From: Desulfobacterium sp.
GTDB lineage: Bacteria > Desulfobacterota > Desulfobacteria > Desulfobacterales > Desulfobacteraceae
Direction of reading: 5' to 3'
Length of the DNA stretch: 64,000 nucleotides
NCBI GenBank assembly: GCA_016342325.1
Contig: JAEINR010000020.1
Location: 18,886 to 82,885, forward strand
The position numbers were made by a program, and so were the translations under genes. Below are positions 6,882 through 16,515 of the stretch, in pieces. The notes beneath the pieces are model-generated. The model did no database searches. It was not told the DNA's origin and saw only the letters and a program-made list of their open reading frames with translations. Position 1 is the stretch's first letter. Each line of letters starts with the position of its first letter.

Positions 6882-9125
6882 ATGGAACGATTAAAAAAAG
6901 CACACACCGATCTTCTCGGGCAGATCAACTCCCTTTGCATGGACACCGATCCCGACTTCAACACCATGCTCACCACCCTGGAGGAGATGGAAACCCTCTC
7001 CTCCCAATTGGATGCCGCCACCCTCCTCCAGGTGACCCGGGCCTACATTGGCCATGTCAAGCGGATGATATCCGGAGAAACCCGATCAACCATCCCACTG
7101 GAGCAGGGGCTTCCCCTCCTCAAAGCCCTGTATCGCCACATAGAACGCGGCACAGCATTCAGCTTTGACATCTCCGATGTAATGGAGGTCCTGGACGATT
7201 CGATCCATGACGATTTCTTCCATGACGCGCCCGGCGTCACGGATTTGACACCGGAGGACACCCAGGTGACAGAGGAGCCCCAAGGGACCAAAACGCCTGA
7301 AACGACCCCGGCAGCCCAGGCGGTGGAAGCGCCCACCACTGCACCGGCAGTAGCCGCAGCCCCCTTGAACGATGAGGACATAGAGATCCTGACAGATTTC
7401 ATTGCTGAGTCCGAGGAAAACCTTGACGCCATTGAAATCGACCTGGTGGAGCTGGAGCAGGCGCCCAGCGACATGGAGATCATCAACAACATATTCCGCC
7501 CCTTTCACACCATCAAGGGGGTCTCGGGCTTTCTGGACCTGAAAAAGATAAACAGCCTTGCCCACAGCACCGAAACCCTCCTCGACCATGCGCGAAGCGG
7601 TGATTTTTTGATGAACGACGTCGCCACCGATGCCATCCTGGAATCCATCGACACCCTGAAACGGCTGATTGCCCGGATCCGGACAGGGCTGGAAACCCAA
7701 CAAAAGGGAATGGATGACGACATCGACATCGACCCCTTGAGAAAAAAGCTCCAGAAGCTTCCCAAACTGCTGATCTCTGGAGACCGGGATCCCCTCGGAG
7801 AAATCCTAGTCAAACGGGGGGCCATCGACAGGGATACACTGAAGGAAACCCTTGAGGAACAGGAACAAACCTCGGACAAGAAGCTTGGCGAAATGCTGGT
7901 CGACGAAAAAAAAGTGGCTTCCAAGGAGGTTGCCGCAGCCCTCATGGAACAACGGCCCGGCAAAAGAAGTGTGGCAACCGCCCAGGTCAAGGTCAACACA
8001 AACAAGCTGGACGACCTGGTGGATTTTGCAGGGGAGCTTGTGATTGCCCAGTCCATGCTCAAACAGCGCTCATCCGATGACCCCGGCCTGACCCAGAACA
8101 TCGGCCAGCTGGGCCAGATCGTCTCGAACATCCAGAACATTGCCATGTCCATGCGAATGATCCCCATCAAGGCGACCTTTATGAAGATGATCCGCCTGGT
8201 CCGGGACCTGTCCCGAAAATCAAACAAGGATGTGACCCTTGAAATGTTCGGGGAGGAGACCGAAATCGACAGAAATGTGGTGGATGCCCTTTACGAGCCC
8301 ATGGTGCACATGATCAGAAACTCGGTGGACCACGGCATTGAAGCGTCAGAGGCGCGCATTGCCAAGGGCAAACCGGCCACTGGAACCATCTTTCTTCGCG
8401 CGTTTCACAAGGGCGGCAACATCGTCATCGAGATCGAGGATGACGGCAAGGGCCTTGACCGGGAGAGCATCCTTGAAAAGGCGACCTCAACCGGCCTTGT
8501 CACCCAGGGAGCAAAGCTTACCGACCAGCAGATCTTCGACCTCATCCTCCAGCCGGGCTTTTCCACGGCCAAGGCCATCACCGACGTTTCCGGAAGGGGC
8601 GTGGGCATGGATGTGGTCAAGGACGGCATCGAAAAATTCCGGGGCCACCTCTCCATTGACTCACCCCAGGGAAAAGGAACCAAATTCACCATCAGCCTGC
8701 CCCTGACCCTGGCCATCATCGACGGCATGCTCGTCAAAATCGGACCGGAAAAATTTGTGATTCCCACCATCGCCATCCAGCGATCTTTCCGCCCGGGGCA
8801 GGAGGAATGCTACACCGTGGAGGCAAAGGGTGAAATGATCAAGGATCGCAACAGCCTCATCCCCCTAATCCGGATGAAGACGGTATGCGGCATCACGGAG
8901 GATTCCAAACCGCCATGGGAGAGTCTTGTGGTGGTGGTCGAATCAAAGGGAGAGGCCAGGGGCTTGCTCATCGACGAGCTCCTTGGCAAGGATGAATACG
9001 TTATCAAGAGCCTTGGCGCCAACCTGGAGGAGATCCCGGGTTTTTCAGGCGGGGCGATCCTTGCCGACGGCAGGGTGGGGTTGATTCTCGACATGTACGG
9101 ATTGTTCGAGATCGCCTCCGGCTGA
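6882..9125 (+). CDS. cheA: Chemotaxis histidine kinase CheA
   Basis: This 747-residue cytoplasmic kinase controls the phosphorylation of CheY and CheB. Domains in order: an unrecognised helical N-terminus (1-110); a Thr/Pro/Ala-rich linker (115-160); the Hpt domain with phospho-acceptor His209 in FHTIKGVSGFLDL; a segment resembling the GspE/PilB N-terminal domain (302-357, DPLGEILVKRGAIDRDTL); the dimerisation helices; an HATPase domain with MIRNSVDHGIE and VSGRGVGMDVV; and a C-terminal CheW-like coupling domain. The GspE-N-like insert is not part of textbook CheA. GGTAAGGATT precedes the ATG. The gene heads a cluster with cheD, an HDOD gene, cheY, cheX and cheB. cheR, cheW and receptors must be elsewhere. 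Confidence 0.95.
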   Translation: MERLKKAHTDLLGQINSLCMDTDPDFNTMLTTLEEMETLSSQLDAATLLQVTRAYIGHVKRMISGETRSTIPLEQGLPLLKALYRHIERGTAFSFDISDVMEVLDDSIHDDFFHDAPGVTDLTPEDTQVTEEPQGTKTPETTPAAQAVEAPTTAPAVAAAPLNDEDIEILTDFIAESEENLDAIEIDLVELEQAPSDMEIINNIFRPFHTIKGVSGFLDLKKINSLAHSTETLLDHARSGDFLMNDVATDAILESIDTLKRLIARIRTGLETQQKGMDDDIDIDPLRKKLQKLPKLLISGDRDPLGEILVKRGAIDRDTLKETLEEQEQTSDKKLGEMLVDEKKVASKEVAAALMEQRPGKRSVATAQVKVNTNKLDDLVDFAGELVIAQSMLKQRSSDDPGLTQNIGQLGQIVSNIQNIAMSMRMIPIKATFMKMIRLVRDLSRKSNKDVTLEMFGEETEIDRNVVDALYEPMVHMIRNSVDHGIEASEARIAKGKPATGTIFLRAFHKGGNIVIEIEDDGKGLDRESILEKATSTGLVTQGAKLTDQQIFDLILQPGFSTAKAITDVSGRGVGMDVVKDGIEKFRGHLSIDSPQGKGTKFTISLPLTLAIIDGMLVKIGPEKFVIPTIAIQRSFRPGQEECYTVEAKGEMIKDRNSLIPLIRMKTVCGITEDSKPPWESLVVVVESKGEARGLLIDELLGKDEYVIKSLGANLEEIPGFSGGAILADGRVGLILDMYGLFEIASG

Positions 9126-9141
9126 CCCCGGGAATATAACT

Positions 9142-9216
9142 TAACCTGGGCAAGTCAAACCCAAAGAAGAATTTTGATTGTTTTGCCAAAAGCACACGAA
9201 AATCAGAGAGAAGAAA
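9142..9216 (+). repeat. Dispersed intergenic repeat, copy A
   Basis: This is one of five related elements of about 77 bp in the window. They share a head like ACCTGGACAAGCC.GAACCCAA and a tail like TTGCCAAAATAACACG followed by AAAATCAGAGC. Copy A begins 16 nt after the cheA stop and ends just before the cheD Shine-Dalgarno, so it fills the whole cheA-cheD gap. Confidence 0.75.
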
Positions 9217-9230
9217 CCAAAGGAGTTCCT

Positions 9231-9710
9231 GTGAAAATCATCGTGGGTGTCTCTGACATGAAGGTAAGCAACACCCCCGGGGACGAGGTCGTCACCTACT
9301 CCCTTGGATCCTGCATCGGCCTTGTGCTGTTTGATCCCGTTGCCAGGGTCGGAGGCATTCTCCACTACATGCTTCCGGAATCCGCCCTTGACAAGGAAAA
9401 GGCGGCCAACAAACCCTTCATGTTTGCGGACACGGGCATTCCAAGACTCTTCAAGCAGGCATACAAGTTTGACGCAATAAAAAAACGCATGCGGGTATCT
9501 GTGTTTGGCGGCGCCCAGATACTGGACCAGAAAGGATTCTTTAACATCGGCAAACGCAATCATATGGCCTTGAAAAAGATCTTTTTCAAAAACAACGTCC
9601 TGGTAGACCATGAGGAAGTCGGAGGAAACGTCAACAGGACGGTGAGGCTGCAAATCAAAACAGGGGATATCTATGTCAAGACCTCCGGGGCAAAGGAGGT
9701 GAAAATTTGA
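9231..9710 (+). CDS. cheD: Chemoreceptor glutamine deamidase CheD
   Basis: CheD deamidates glutamines in chemoreceptors and binds CheC-type phosphatases. The 159-residue protein has the catalytic Cys28 in YSLGSCIGLVLFD and His45 in GGILHYMLP, the normal CheD arrangement, plus the later KRMRVSVFGGAQI segment. GTG at 9231 is taken as start because AAAGGAG lies 5 nt upstream. A TTG 57 bp earlier would begin inside repeat copy A and has no comparable signal. Its stop overlaps the TTG start of the HDOD gene. Confidence 0.92.
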   Translation: MKIIVGVSDMKVSNTPGDEVVTYSLGSCIGLVLFDPVARVGGILHYMLPESALDKEKAANKPFMFADTGIPRLFKQAYKFDAIKKRMRVSVFGGAQILDQKGFFNIGKRNHMALKKIFFKNNVLVDHEEVGGNVNRTVRLQIKTGDIYVKTSGAKEVKI

Positions 9711-10555
9711 CCGCTATCCAGGAACTGATAAAAGAGATCCGGCAGCTCACGCCCATGTCGCCGGTGGTGAATCAGCTCATGGAGGTGATGGACACCCCCG
9801 GCTGCGCCATGGAGGATATCGCAGCCATCGTCCAGTACGACCCTGCCATGACGGCCAACATTCTTCGCACCTGCAACTCCGCCTATTTCGGCCTTTCCAA
9901 TCCAATCGAGTCGGTCAGGGACGCCGTCTCCCTCCTCGGTATGGACCAGATTCTGGAACTTGTGATGATGAAGGCCGGCACCCGGACCCTTGAAAAACCC
10001 CAGAAGGGATATGACCTGGAGCAAGAGGCGGTGTGGAAAAGCGCTGTCGCAGCTGCCCTGATCGCCAAGGAACTGGCAAAGAAGCTCTGCCCGGAACATC
10101 GAAACACCATCTTCACAGCAGCCCTGTTAAAGGATATCGGCAAAACCGTGCTCGATCGGTTCATCGCCTCCTCCCATGAAAAGATCAACACCCTTGTCAG
10201 GGAAGAAGGGTACAGCTTCATGGAGGCGGAAAAAAAGGTGATCGGCATCGACCATGCAGAGCTGGGTGCCATGATCATAAAAACGTGGAATTTCAGCCCG
10301 AGGATGGTCAAGATCGTCCGCCACCATCATCTCTCGGACCCGTCAATGCAGCTGGACACCGATATCGCCATCGTCTACTTAAGCGATTGCATCTGCATGA
10401 TGACGGGCATGGGAGTGGGGGCAGACGGCCTTGCCTATCGTTTCCACGACCAGGTGATCAAAAATATGGGGCTCACTTCCGACGATATCATGAAAATCCT
10501 AGCAGAGTTCACCCAGACCATGGAACAGGTCGAAGAGCTTCTGCAGATTGTATAA
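9707..10555 (+). CDS. HDOD-domain signalling protein
   Basis: HDOD proteins are non-enzymatic relatives of HD hydrolases that act as signalling scaffolds. This 282-residue example shows the HDOD core: LTPMSPVVNQLMEVM, then IAAIVQYDPAMTANILRTCNSAYFGL split over about 35-70, and LLKDIGKTVLDRFI later. It starts with TTG inside a TTGA overlap with the cheD stop. AAAGGAGG lies about 8 nt upstream, so translation is coupled to cheD. Its place between cheD and cheY suggests a role in the same chemotaxis or surface-behaviour pathway, but the partner is unknown. Confidence 0.88.
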   Translation: MTAIQELIKEIRQLTPMSPVVNQLMEVMDTPGCAMEDIAAIVQYDPAMTANILRTCNSAYFGLSNPIESVRDAVSLLGMDQILELVMMKAGTRTLEKPQKGYDLEQEAVWKSAVAAALIAKELAKKLCPEHRNTIFTAALLKDIGKTVLDRFIASSHEKINTLVREEGYSFMEAEKKVIGIDHAELGAMIIKTWNFSPRMVKIVRHHHLSDPSMQLDTDIAIVYLSDCICMMTGMGVGADGLAYRFHDQVIKNMGLTSDDIMKILAEFTQTMEQVEELLQIV

Positions 10556-10589
10556 CCTTCTTACAACGGACACTTATGGATGTTCGCAC

Positions 10590-10619
10590 TTGGGCTGATA
10601 CTTGCTTTACCTCTATAAT
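10590..10619 (+). promoter_or_regulatory. Putative promoter of cheY
   Basis: TTGGGC at 10590-10595 is followed after 18 bp by a perfect TATAAT at 10614-10619. Transcription would start near 10626, about 44 nt before the cheY ATG. cheYXB could therefore be expressed separately from cheA-cheD. Confidence 0.55.
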
Positions 10620-10669
10620 GAAAAAATGATATCAATTCATATGCGAAAACCTATAAATCCCCCTGGGTG

Positions 10670-11095
10670 ATGATTATGACCTTTTCAATATTGATAGTGG
10701 ATGATTCCAAGCCCATGCGCTCCGTGATAAAAAAGACGTTCAGGGCTGCGGGTTACGGCAGTTCCGATTTCCTTGAGGCGGGCAACGGCCTTGAAGCCCT
10801 GGAACGGCTTCAGGAAAGCTGGGTCGACATCGTGATCAGCGACTATACCATGCCGGAGATGAATGGACTAGCCCTCCTCCAGGCAATGAAACAGGACGAT
10901 CTTTTCCGGGCCATCCCCGTGGTGGTGATCACCACCGAAGGAAGCAAGCAACGCATCGACCAGTTCATGGCGTCCGGGGCGGCCGGTTACATCAAAAAGC
11001 CCTTTACCCCGGAGCAGGTCAGGGACATGATAACCACAATCCTTGGAGAGAGCAATGAAGACGTTGACACCGACGATGATGACTTCGATTTCTGA
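10670..11095 (+). CDS. cheY: CheY-type response regulator
   Basis: A single receiver domain of about 141 residues with no output domain. The acidic pair is in LIVDDSKPMRSVI, the phospho-acceptor Asp in DIVISDYTMPEMNG (near residue 58), Thr in VVVITTEGS and Lys in GYIKKPFTPEQ. This is a canonical CheY set. It would take phosphate from CheA and act on the motor or another target. Possible starts are GTG 10667, ATG 10670 and ATG 10676; the spacing does not decide between them. The 3' end carries an acidic tail and overlaps the cheX start. Confidence 0.9.
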   Translation: MIMTFSILIVDDSKPMRSVIKKTFRAAGYGSSDFLEAGNGLEALERLQESWVDIVISDYTMPEMNGLALLQAMKQDDLFRAIPVVVITTEGSKQRIDQFMASGAAGYIKKPFTPEQVRDMITTILGESNEDVDTDDDDFDF

Positions 11096-11487
11096 AGTGA
11101 TGGAGACCATGTTCTTTCTCCCGTTGGAGGAGAAGGAGGGATCGAATGTGGAAGAGGTACTCGGGTCAGGGTCCCTCCATGCCTGCACCATCAGCTTTAC
11201 CGGCGCATTCACCGGCACCATGGCACTTGTCGCCCAGGAGCCCCTTCTCCTTGCCATGACCGAGAACTTCATGGGAGAAACAAGGGAATCCCTTGGCCAA
11301 ACAGACCTTGAGGAGACGCTCCAGGAGGCGCTGAACATGATCGCCGGCAACTGCTTCAGCAAGGTCGATCCCGACTCCGTGGTGGACCTGGGTGTGCCAC
11401 AGATAGAGAACACCTTAGATCACACGCTTTTCCAGGGCCATCTGGTGGTTGTAACCACGGAGGGCATGCTGGCCGCCCTTTCAACCC

Positions 11488-12638
<1,151 letters not shown>

Positions 12639-12651
12639 TTGTCGTATGATT

Positions 12652-12741
12652 GTCGTGTTAAGGGGGTCATTGGCTGTCGTGTTAAGGGGGGCATTGGCTG
12701 TCGTGTTAAGGGGGGCATTGGCTGTCGCGTTAAGGGGGTCA
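12652..12741 (+). repeat. 24-bp tandem repeat, about 3.7 units
   Basis: Units begin at 12652, 12676, 12700 and 12724 (partial), each GTCGTGTTAAGGGGG followed by a CATTGGCT-like tail. An 11-bp doublet (GTATGATTGTC twice) at the cheB stop codon precedes them. There are no spacers, so this is not a CRISPR array. The 24-bp unit is a multiple of three, but no credible gene covers it. Confidence 0.85.
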
Positions 12742-12770
12742 GGCAGAGACAATAAGCTAAGCCTGACCCC
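12735..12770 (+). terminator. 10-bp perfect hairpin after cheB
   Basis: GGGGTCAGGC at 12735-12744 pairs with GCCTGACCCC at 12761-12770 across a 16-nt loop. It lies between the convergent cheB and cysteine-cluster genes, so it could stop transcription from either side. There is no T-run on either flank. The stem also resembles ends of REP-like elements, so a mobile-element origin is possible. Confidence 0.45.
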
Positions 12771-12814
12771 GGTTGTCCGCCCCCGAAATCCTGCCCCGGT
12801 TGTCGTAACCTTGT

Positions 12815-13474
12815 TTATCCGTTGCAAATCCCGGCCATATCCTGTAACAGCGGCCCCACCTGCTCCCTGTGCTCCGGGGGCACCATGAGCACCGGTACCG
12901 CCTGGTTACTGATGGTGACGATACCGGTGGACAACGAAGGGGACGATCCGGTTAGAATCATGTCCGACAGATTTCCTGAAATCCCGTTACAATCCATCTG
13001 TTCGATATACTGCATGAAAAGGTTGTTGACGGTCAACACAAGGGGGGAGAGGGTTGCCACCCCCGACCGGCTGCAATCCTCCTGGGAGACAAGGCTTCTG
13101 CACCCGAACGGCCTTGCAGGATAGATGGTGCAGGTGTTGTTCAAAAGTAAGGGGCACTCTCCCCAGGCCGGATCGTTCTCCTCCTCGGGAATCTCGCTGC
13201 CCTCCATGCAGAGTCTGGCAAACCCGTTGATGGTGGTCTTTGGCTGGAACCGTTTCCCTGCAAGGCGCTTTTCGACCCGCTCCCTGGGTGACTCGGCCGT
13301 TCCAGACCCAAGGGTCGCCTTGATATAGTCAAGTTCCAGGGAGGTGATGGTAACGTTGCAGGTGCAGCAGGTCGCGCACCCCTTGTGACAGACAAGATCT
13401 GTCTTTGCCATGAAAGTGTCATAAAGGTCGTAGAGTTGCCTGAGTTTATCAAGCCTTAAATCCTGTTGTGGCAT
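12815..13474 (-). CDS. YkgJ-family cysteine-cluster protein 1
   Basis: This 219-residue cytoplasmic protein has the cysteine pattern of the YkgJ/CxxCxxCC family: C29-C33-C36-C37-C39 in CHKGCATCCTCN, then CPLLLNNTCTIYPARPFGCR. These cysteines are thought to bind zinc or an iron-sulfur cluster. No function is established for most members. The GGAGG stretch upstream of ATG 13474 supports the start. It is convergent with cheB. Two further members of the family lie at 41.6 and 43.1 kb. Confidence 0.8.
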   Translation of the reverse strand: MPQQDLRLDKLRQLYDLYDTFMAKTDLVCHKGCATCCTCNVTITSLELDYIKATLGSGTAESPRERVEKRLAGKRFQPKTTINGFARLCMEGSEIPEEENDPAWGECPLLLNNTCTIYPARPFGCRSLVSQEDCSRSGVATLSPLVLTVNNLFMQYIEQMDCNGISGNLSDMILTGSSPSLSTGIVTISNQAVPVLMVPPEHREQVGPLLQDMAGICNG

Positions 13475-13715
13475 TCTCCCTCCTGGAGGTTAAACCGGTG
13501 TCTGGTGGTTTGAAAATTTACGCCTCTTTTTACCATAATCCATGGAGAATAAACAGGGACCCCGGCCAATCAATATGCCTGGCAAGGGTTTTGCGATTGA
13601 CACAGCCCATTTTTTTATATAGGTAAAAGATAGTAAAGAATATTGATACGGCTGTTAATTCCTGGAAAAAGGACTTCAGGCGATTGATTCGAACCCGTTG
13701 CATGGCAGAACCGTT

Positions 13716-14069
13716 ATGAAAGAAAAATCAAACCATAAGAGCGGTCGCGACCAGAGGCTCTCATATAGACATTACATTAACATGTTCCACAGTGTTGAGC
13801 TTTCAATCGGCGGCATGCCCTATTGTTACCAATTCAAACTCAGGGACCGATCGGAATCCGGCATGTGCGTGCTGGTACAGGAAGATTCCAAGATCATGAC
13901 CCACCTGAACATCGGGGATGTCCTGGATGTCAAGTACTGGCCCAGCGACAAGGCCGTGCCCCCGGAAAAGCTCAGGACCCAGATCCGTCACATCACGAGA
14001 ACACCGGCCAACCATTCGGCCGGGCACTACTATGTGGGGCTCATGGTGGTGGACGCGAACAAACAATAG
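13716..14069 (+). CDS. PilZ-like domain protein
   Basis: A small cytoplasmic protein of 117 residues. It has an RDQRLSYRH segment followed by FKLRDRSESGMCVLV, close to the RxxxR...D/NxSxxG pattern by which PilZ domains bind cyclic di-GMP. A GHYYVGLMVVD strand closes the domain. It could read the cyclic di-GMP made by cyclases such as the one at 5.6 kb, but this link is inference. The ribosome binding site is weak. A TTG 18 bp upstream is an alternative start. The gap before it (13475-13715) holds a possible TTGACA at 13597-13602 with poorly spaced -10 candidates and nothing else I can name. Confidence 0.6.
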   Translation: MKEKSNHKSGRDQRLSYRHYINMFHSVELSIGGMPYCYQFKLRDRSESGMCVLVQEDSKIMTHLNIGDVLDVKYWPSDKAVPPEKLRTQIRHITRTPANHSAGHYYVGLMVVDANKQ

Positions 14070-14092
14070 CCAATATTTTCCATCCCCCCTAT

Positions 14093-14170
14093 CCCTAGGC
14101 AAGCCAGAACCAAGAACGGTTTCTGATTCTCTTGCCCAAATAACGCGAAAATCAGAGCTACGAAGATAAA
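14093..14170 (+). repeat. Dispersed intergenic repeat, copy C
   Basis: It begins 24 nt after the stop of the PilZ-like gene. The head (GGCAAGCCAGAACC), the middle (GGTTTCTGATTCTCTTGCCC) and the tail (CGCGAAAATCAGAGCTA) match the other copies. The end is slightly diverged. Confidence 0.75.
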
Positions 14171-14216
14171 ATCCCCAATTCCTTATCCTGTTCTGCCTTT
14201 TCCAGCTTGACAAGAT

Positions 14217-14246
14217 CATGGCCGGTGCGATATGAGCCAGGTACGA
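14217..14246 (+). promoter_or_regulatory. Promoter of the riboswitch operon
   Basis: TTGACA at 14217-14222 and TATGAG at 14241-14246 are separated by 18 bp. The predicted start near 14253 lies about 37 nt before the riboswitch, as expected. Confidence 0.55.
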
Positions 14247-14289
14247 TCTGGACAACGAGCGTGTTCAGTATCCTAAACAAAGAGAAGCT

Positions 14290-14490
14290 TTTTGGTACCT
14301 TCCCCTGGGAAGGTCGGGGATCTGACAAACCGTCGGACGCCCCAGGGAACCCGGTGTGAATCCGGGACGGACCCGCCGCTGTAAGTGAGGACGACCGCCG
14401 CAACGGTCACTGTGCTGAAGGTTACAATAACGAAACAGCATGGGAAGACGCGGCCATTAGGATGATCCACGAGTCAGAATACCTGCCGGA
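14290..14490 (+). promoter_or_regulatory. Cobalamin riboswitch (B12 element)
   Basis: Hallmarks in order: the GGTACCTTCCC strand of the closing stem; GGGAACCCGGTGTGAATC at about 14345-14362; GACCCGCCGCTGTAAGTG; the CACTGTG / GGGAAGACGCGGCC region near 14408-14455; and the B12 box GAGTCAGAATACCTGCC near 14471-14487. This is a complete class I-like cobalamin aptamer. Together with the terminator that follows, it should switch off the downstream transporter/methyltransferase/radical-SAM operon when adenosylcobalamin is abundant. The distal insertion between about 14305 and 14335 is long but not exceptional. Confidence 0.95.
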
Positions 14491-14522
14491 AAAGCGTAAG
14501 CAATGTTCTCGGAGAGATGGTA

Positions 14523-14560
14523 AATCCCCGGGCTGATCGTGTGTCGGCTGGGGATTTTTT
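14523..14560 (+). terminator. Riboswitch expression-platform terminator
   Basis: AATCCCC at about 14524-14530 pairs with GGGGATT at about 14550-14556, with an inner GCTGA/TCGGC stem and a trailing T-run. It sits between the aptamer and the first gene. Ligand-dependent transcription termination is therefore the likely mechanism. Confidence 0.8.
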
Positions 14561-14634
14561 ATGCCGGCACCCCTGGATCGTTCGGAGGATTTCCCAGGCA
14601 CGTGCCAAAGGGGTTCCCTCCGACAGGAGAAGAT

Positions 14635-16512
14635 ATGAACCCATATCAACTGTTTCTGTGCCTGCTTCTTGCCTACATCACCCTGCTCATCAGTGTGGGG
14701 TGGTACTTCAATAAACGACAGAAAACCCAGACCGACTTCTGGCTTGCAGGCAAAAAAGCCGGGGTGCTTTCCATCGGTTGTTCGGCTGCGGCATCCTGGC
14801 TCACCGCCGGAGGCATCCTGGCCGTTATCGGTTTTTTCATGCTCCTGGGCATGGGCTCAGTCTGGGGATTTGTGGCCCCGAACATCATCGCCCTGTTCGT
14901 TATCGGCCTGTTTGTCAAGAAAATAAAAAGCCTGCCGGCCATCACCCAGCCCGAACTCCTGGAGCTTCGCTACGGAAGCTATCTGCGGCTGCCCGTGGCC
15001 ATCATCATCACCGTGGTGATGATCCTCTTTGCCGTGGCAGACATCAAGGGCTTTGCCATGGTGCTTTCGACCTTCTATAACGTCTCCCCCCTGGTATCGG
15101 CCCTGATCGTGGCCCTTGCCGTATCCATCTACGTCACCATGGGCGGGCTTTCCGCCGTCATTGCAACGGACATCATCCAGTTTTTCTGCCTGGGCCTCTT
15201 TGTCCTCATCATGGCCGCCCTGGTGATGACCAGTGCCGGAACCCTCTCTGCCATGCCTGTTTCAGACCTATTGACAGCCATGCCCGACACCTGGTGGAAC
15301 CCGTGTTCCATCGGCATCCCCATGGTGCTGATCTTCACCTTTGCCATCATTCCCGGCTGGATCACGGAACAGGACCAGTGGCAGAAGGTGTGGGCGGCAA
15401 AGGATGAAACGTCCGCCAGGAACGGCATGTTCCTGGGCGCTTTCCTCGTTGCCGTGGTGTTTGCCGGCTGCGCCCTCCTGGCCCTAGGCCTCAACATCAT
15501 CTATCCGGAAATTGCCGGAGCAGGATTTCCCATGGGAATGGCCAAGGCTGAACCCGCCCTGCTCACCTTTATCATGGAACACAACTTCTCCGGGTTCACC
15601 CTTGCCCTCTGCGCAGTGGGCCTTGCCACGGCCGCCATGTCCTGCACAGACACCTTTGCCACCTCAGGGGCCTCCTGCATCTCCAGGGACATATTCCAGC
15701 GCTACCTTCATCCCGGAGCCACCATGAAGCAGATGCTTTTCGTCAACCGGATCAGCGTGCTGATCATCATCGCCTTTGCCACCCTGGGCTCCTTCTTCAT
15801 CGACTCCATCATCGACGCCATCCACATCGCCACCTTTATTGCCAGCGCCTCCTACTTCTTTGCCCTCATGGGCGGGTTGTACTGGAAACGGGCCACCGGG
15901 CAAGGTGCCGTGGCCTCCCTCGTGACCGGTTTCACCATCCAGTCCGCCCTGGTGATCTTCGATCTTGCAAAGACGCCGCCCATGGCTCCCCCGTTCCTTG
16001 AATCCATCCACCCGGTGCTCATGGGACACGGGGTGATCCCGGCCATGGCGGTAAGCGGTCTTGTGTTTGTGGGCGTCTCCCTTGCAACAGCCCCCACCGC
16101 CTGGGTCCGGCTGGCCATGTTCTTCAGAAAGGACGCTGAACGATTGAGCCAGGCCATAGCAACACCGGCCAGGACCATGGCAGCACCGGGCATCATTGAC
16201 GCCATCCAGGAACGGCCCCGGGGCAACCGAACCATCCTCCACCTGAGCTGCGACATCCTGGGCACCATGGAATGGAAAACCTTTTTAAAACGCCTGCAAA
16301 AATCAGGAGAACAATGGGTATCGGTATCGGGATTCGAATCGATCCAACGGATCTCCCACCCTGACATTCGCTCCTGGGTGTCGGTCACCCGGGGAGAAAA
16401 TGCCTCCACCCTGTGGCTGGAGGCGGAAGCCCGAACAGACAGCCTTGGGGGGGTCAAGCAGGAACTTTCCCATGCCTACACCGAAATTCTCACACTGGTC
16501 AAGGGAGAATAG
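14635..16512 (+). CDS. Sodium:solute symporter (SSS family) under B12 control
   Basis: A 625-residue inner-membrane transporter with about 13 hydrophobic segments and the SSS core: TDFWLAGKKAG near residue 32, the GGLSAVIATDIIQF sodium-site region, and ITEQDQWQKVWAAKD. After the membrane part (about 540 residues) comes an extra soluble tail of about 90 residues (from ERPRGNRTILHLSC) that I do not recognise. ATG 14635 is chosen because ACAGGAG lies 7 nt upstream. It is the first gene after the cobalamin riboswitch and abuts the methyltransferase gene. Uptake of a corrinoid precursor such as a benzimidazole is an attractive guess, since B12 itself usually enters by BtuCDF-type systems. The substrate cannot be read from sequence. 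Confidence 0.85.
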   Translation: MNPYQLFLCLLLAYITLLISVGWYFNKRQKTQTDFWLAGKKAGVLSIGCSAAASWLTAGGILAVIGFFMLLGMGSVWGFVAPNIIALFVIGLFVKKIKSLPAITQPELLELRYGSYLRLPVAIIITVVMILFAVADIKGFAMVLSTFYNVSPLVSALIVALAVSIYVTMGGLSAVIATDIIQFFCLGLFVLIMAALVMTSAGTLSAMPVSDLLTAMPDTWWNPCSIGIPMVLIFTFAIIPGWITEQDQWQKVWAAKDETSARNGMFLGAFLVAVVFAGCALLALGLNIIYPEIAGAGFPMGMAKAEPALLTFIMEHNFSGFTLALCAVGLATAAMSCTDTFATSGASCISRDIFQRYLHPGATMKQMLFVNRISVLIIIAFATLGSFFIDSIIDAIHIATFIASASYFFALMGGLYWKRATGQGAVASLVTGFTIQSALVIFDLAKTPPMAPPFLESIHPVLMGHGVIPAMAVSGLVFVGVSLATAPTAWVRLAMFFRKDAERLSQAIATPARTMAAPGIIDAIQERPRGNRTILHLSCDILGTMEWKTFLKRLQKSGEQWVSVSGFESIQRISHPDIRSWVSVTRGENASTLWLEAEARTDSLGGVKQELSHAYTEILTLVKGE

Positions 16513-16515
16513 GCC

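Noticed and set aside
12652..12741. CRISPR array
   Set aside because: The units are contiguous 24-mers without spacers and no cas gene is nearby.
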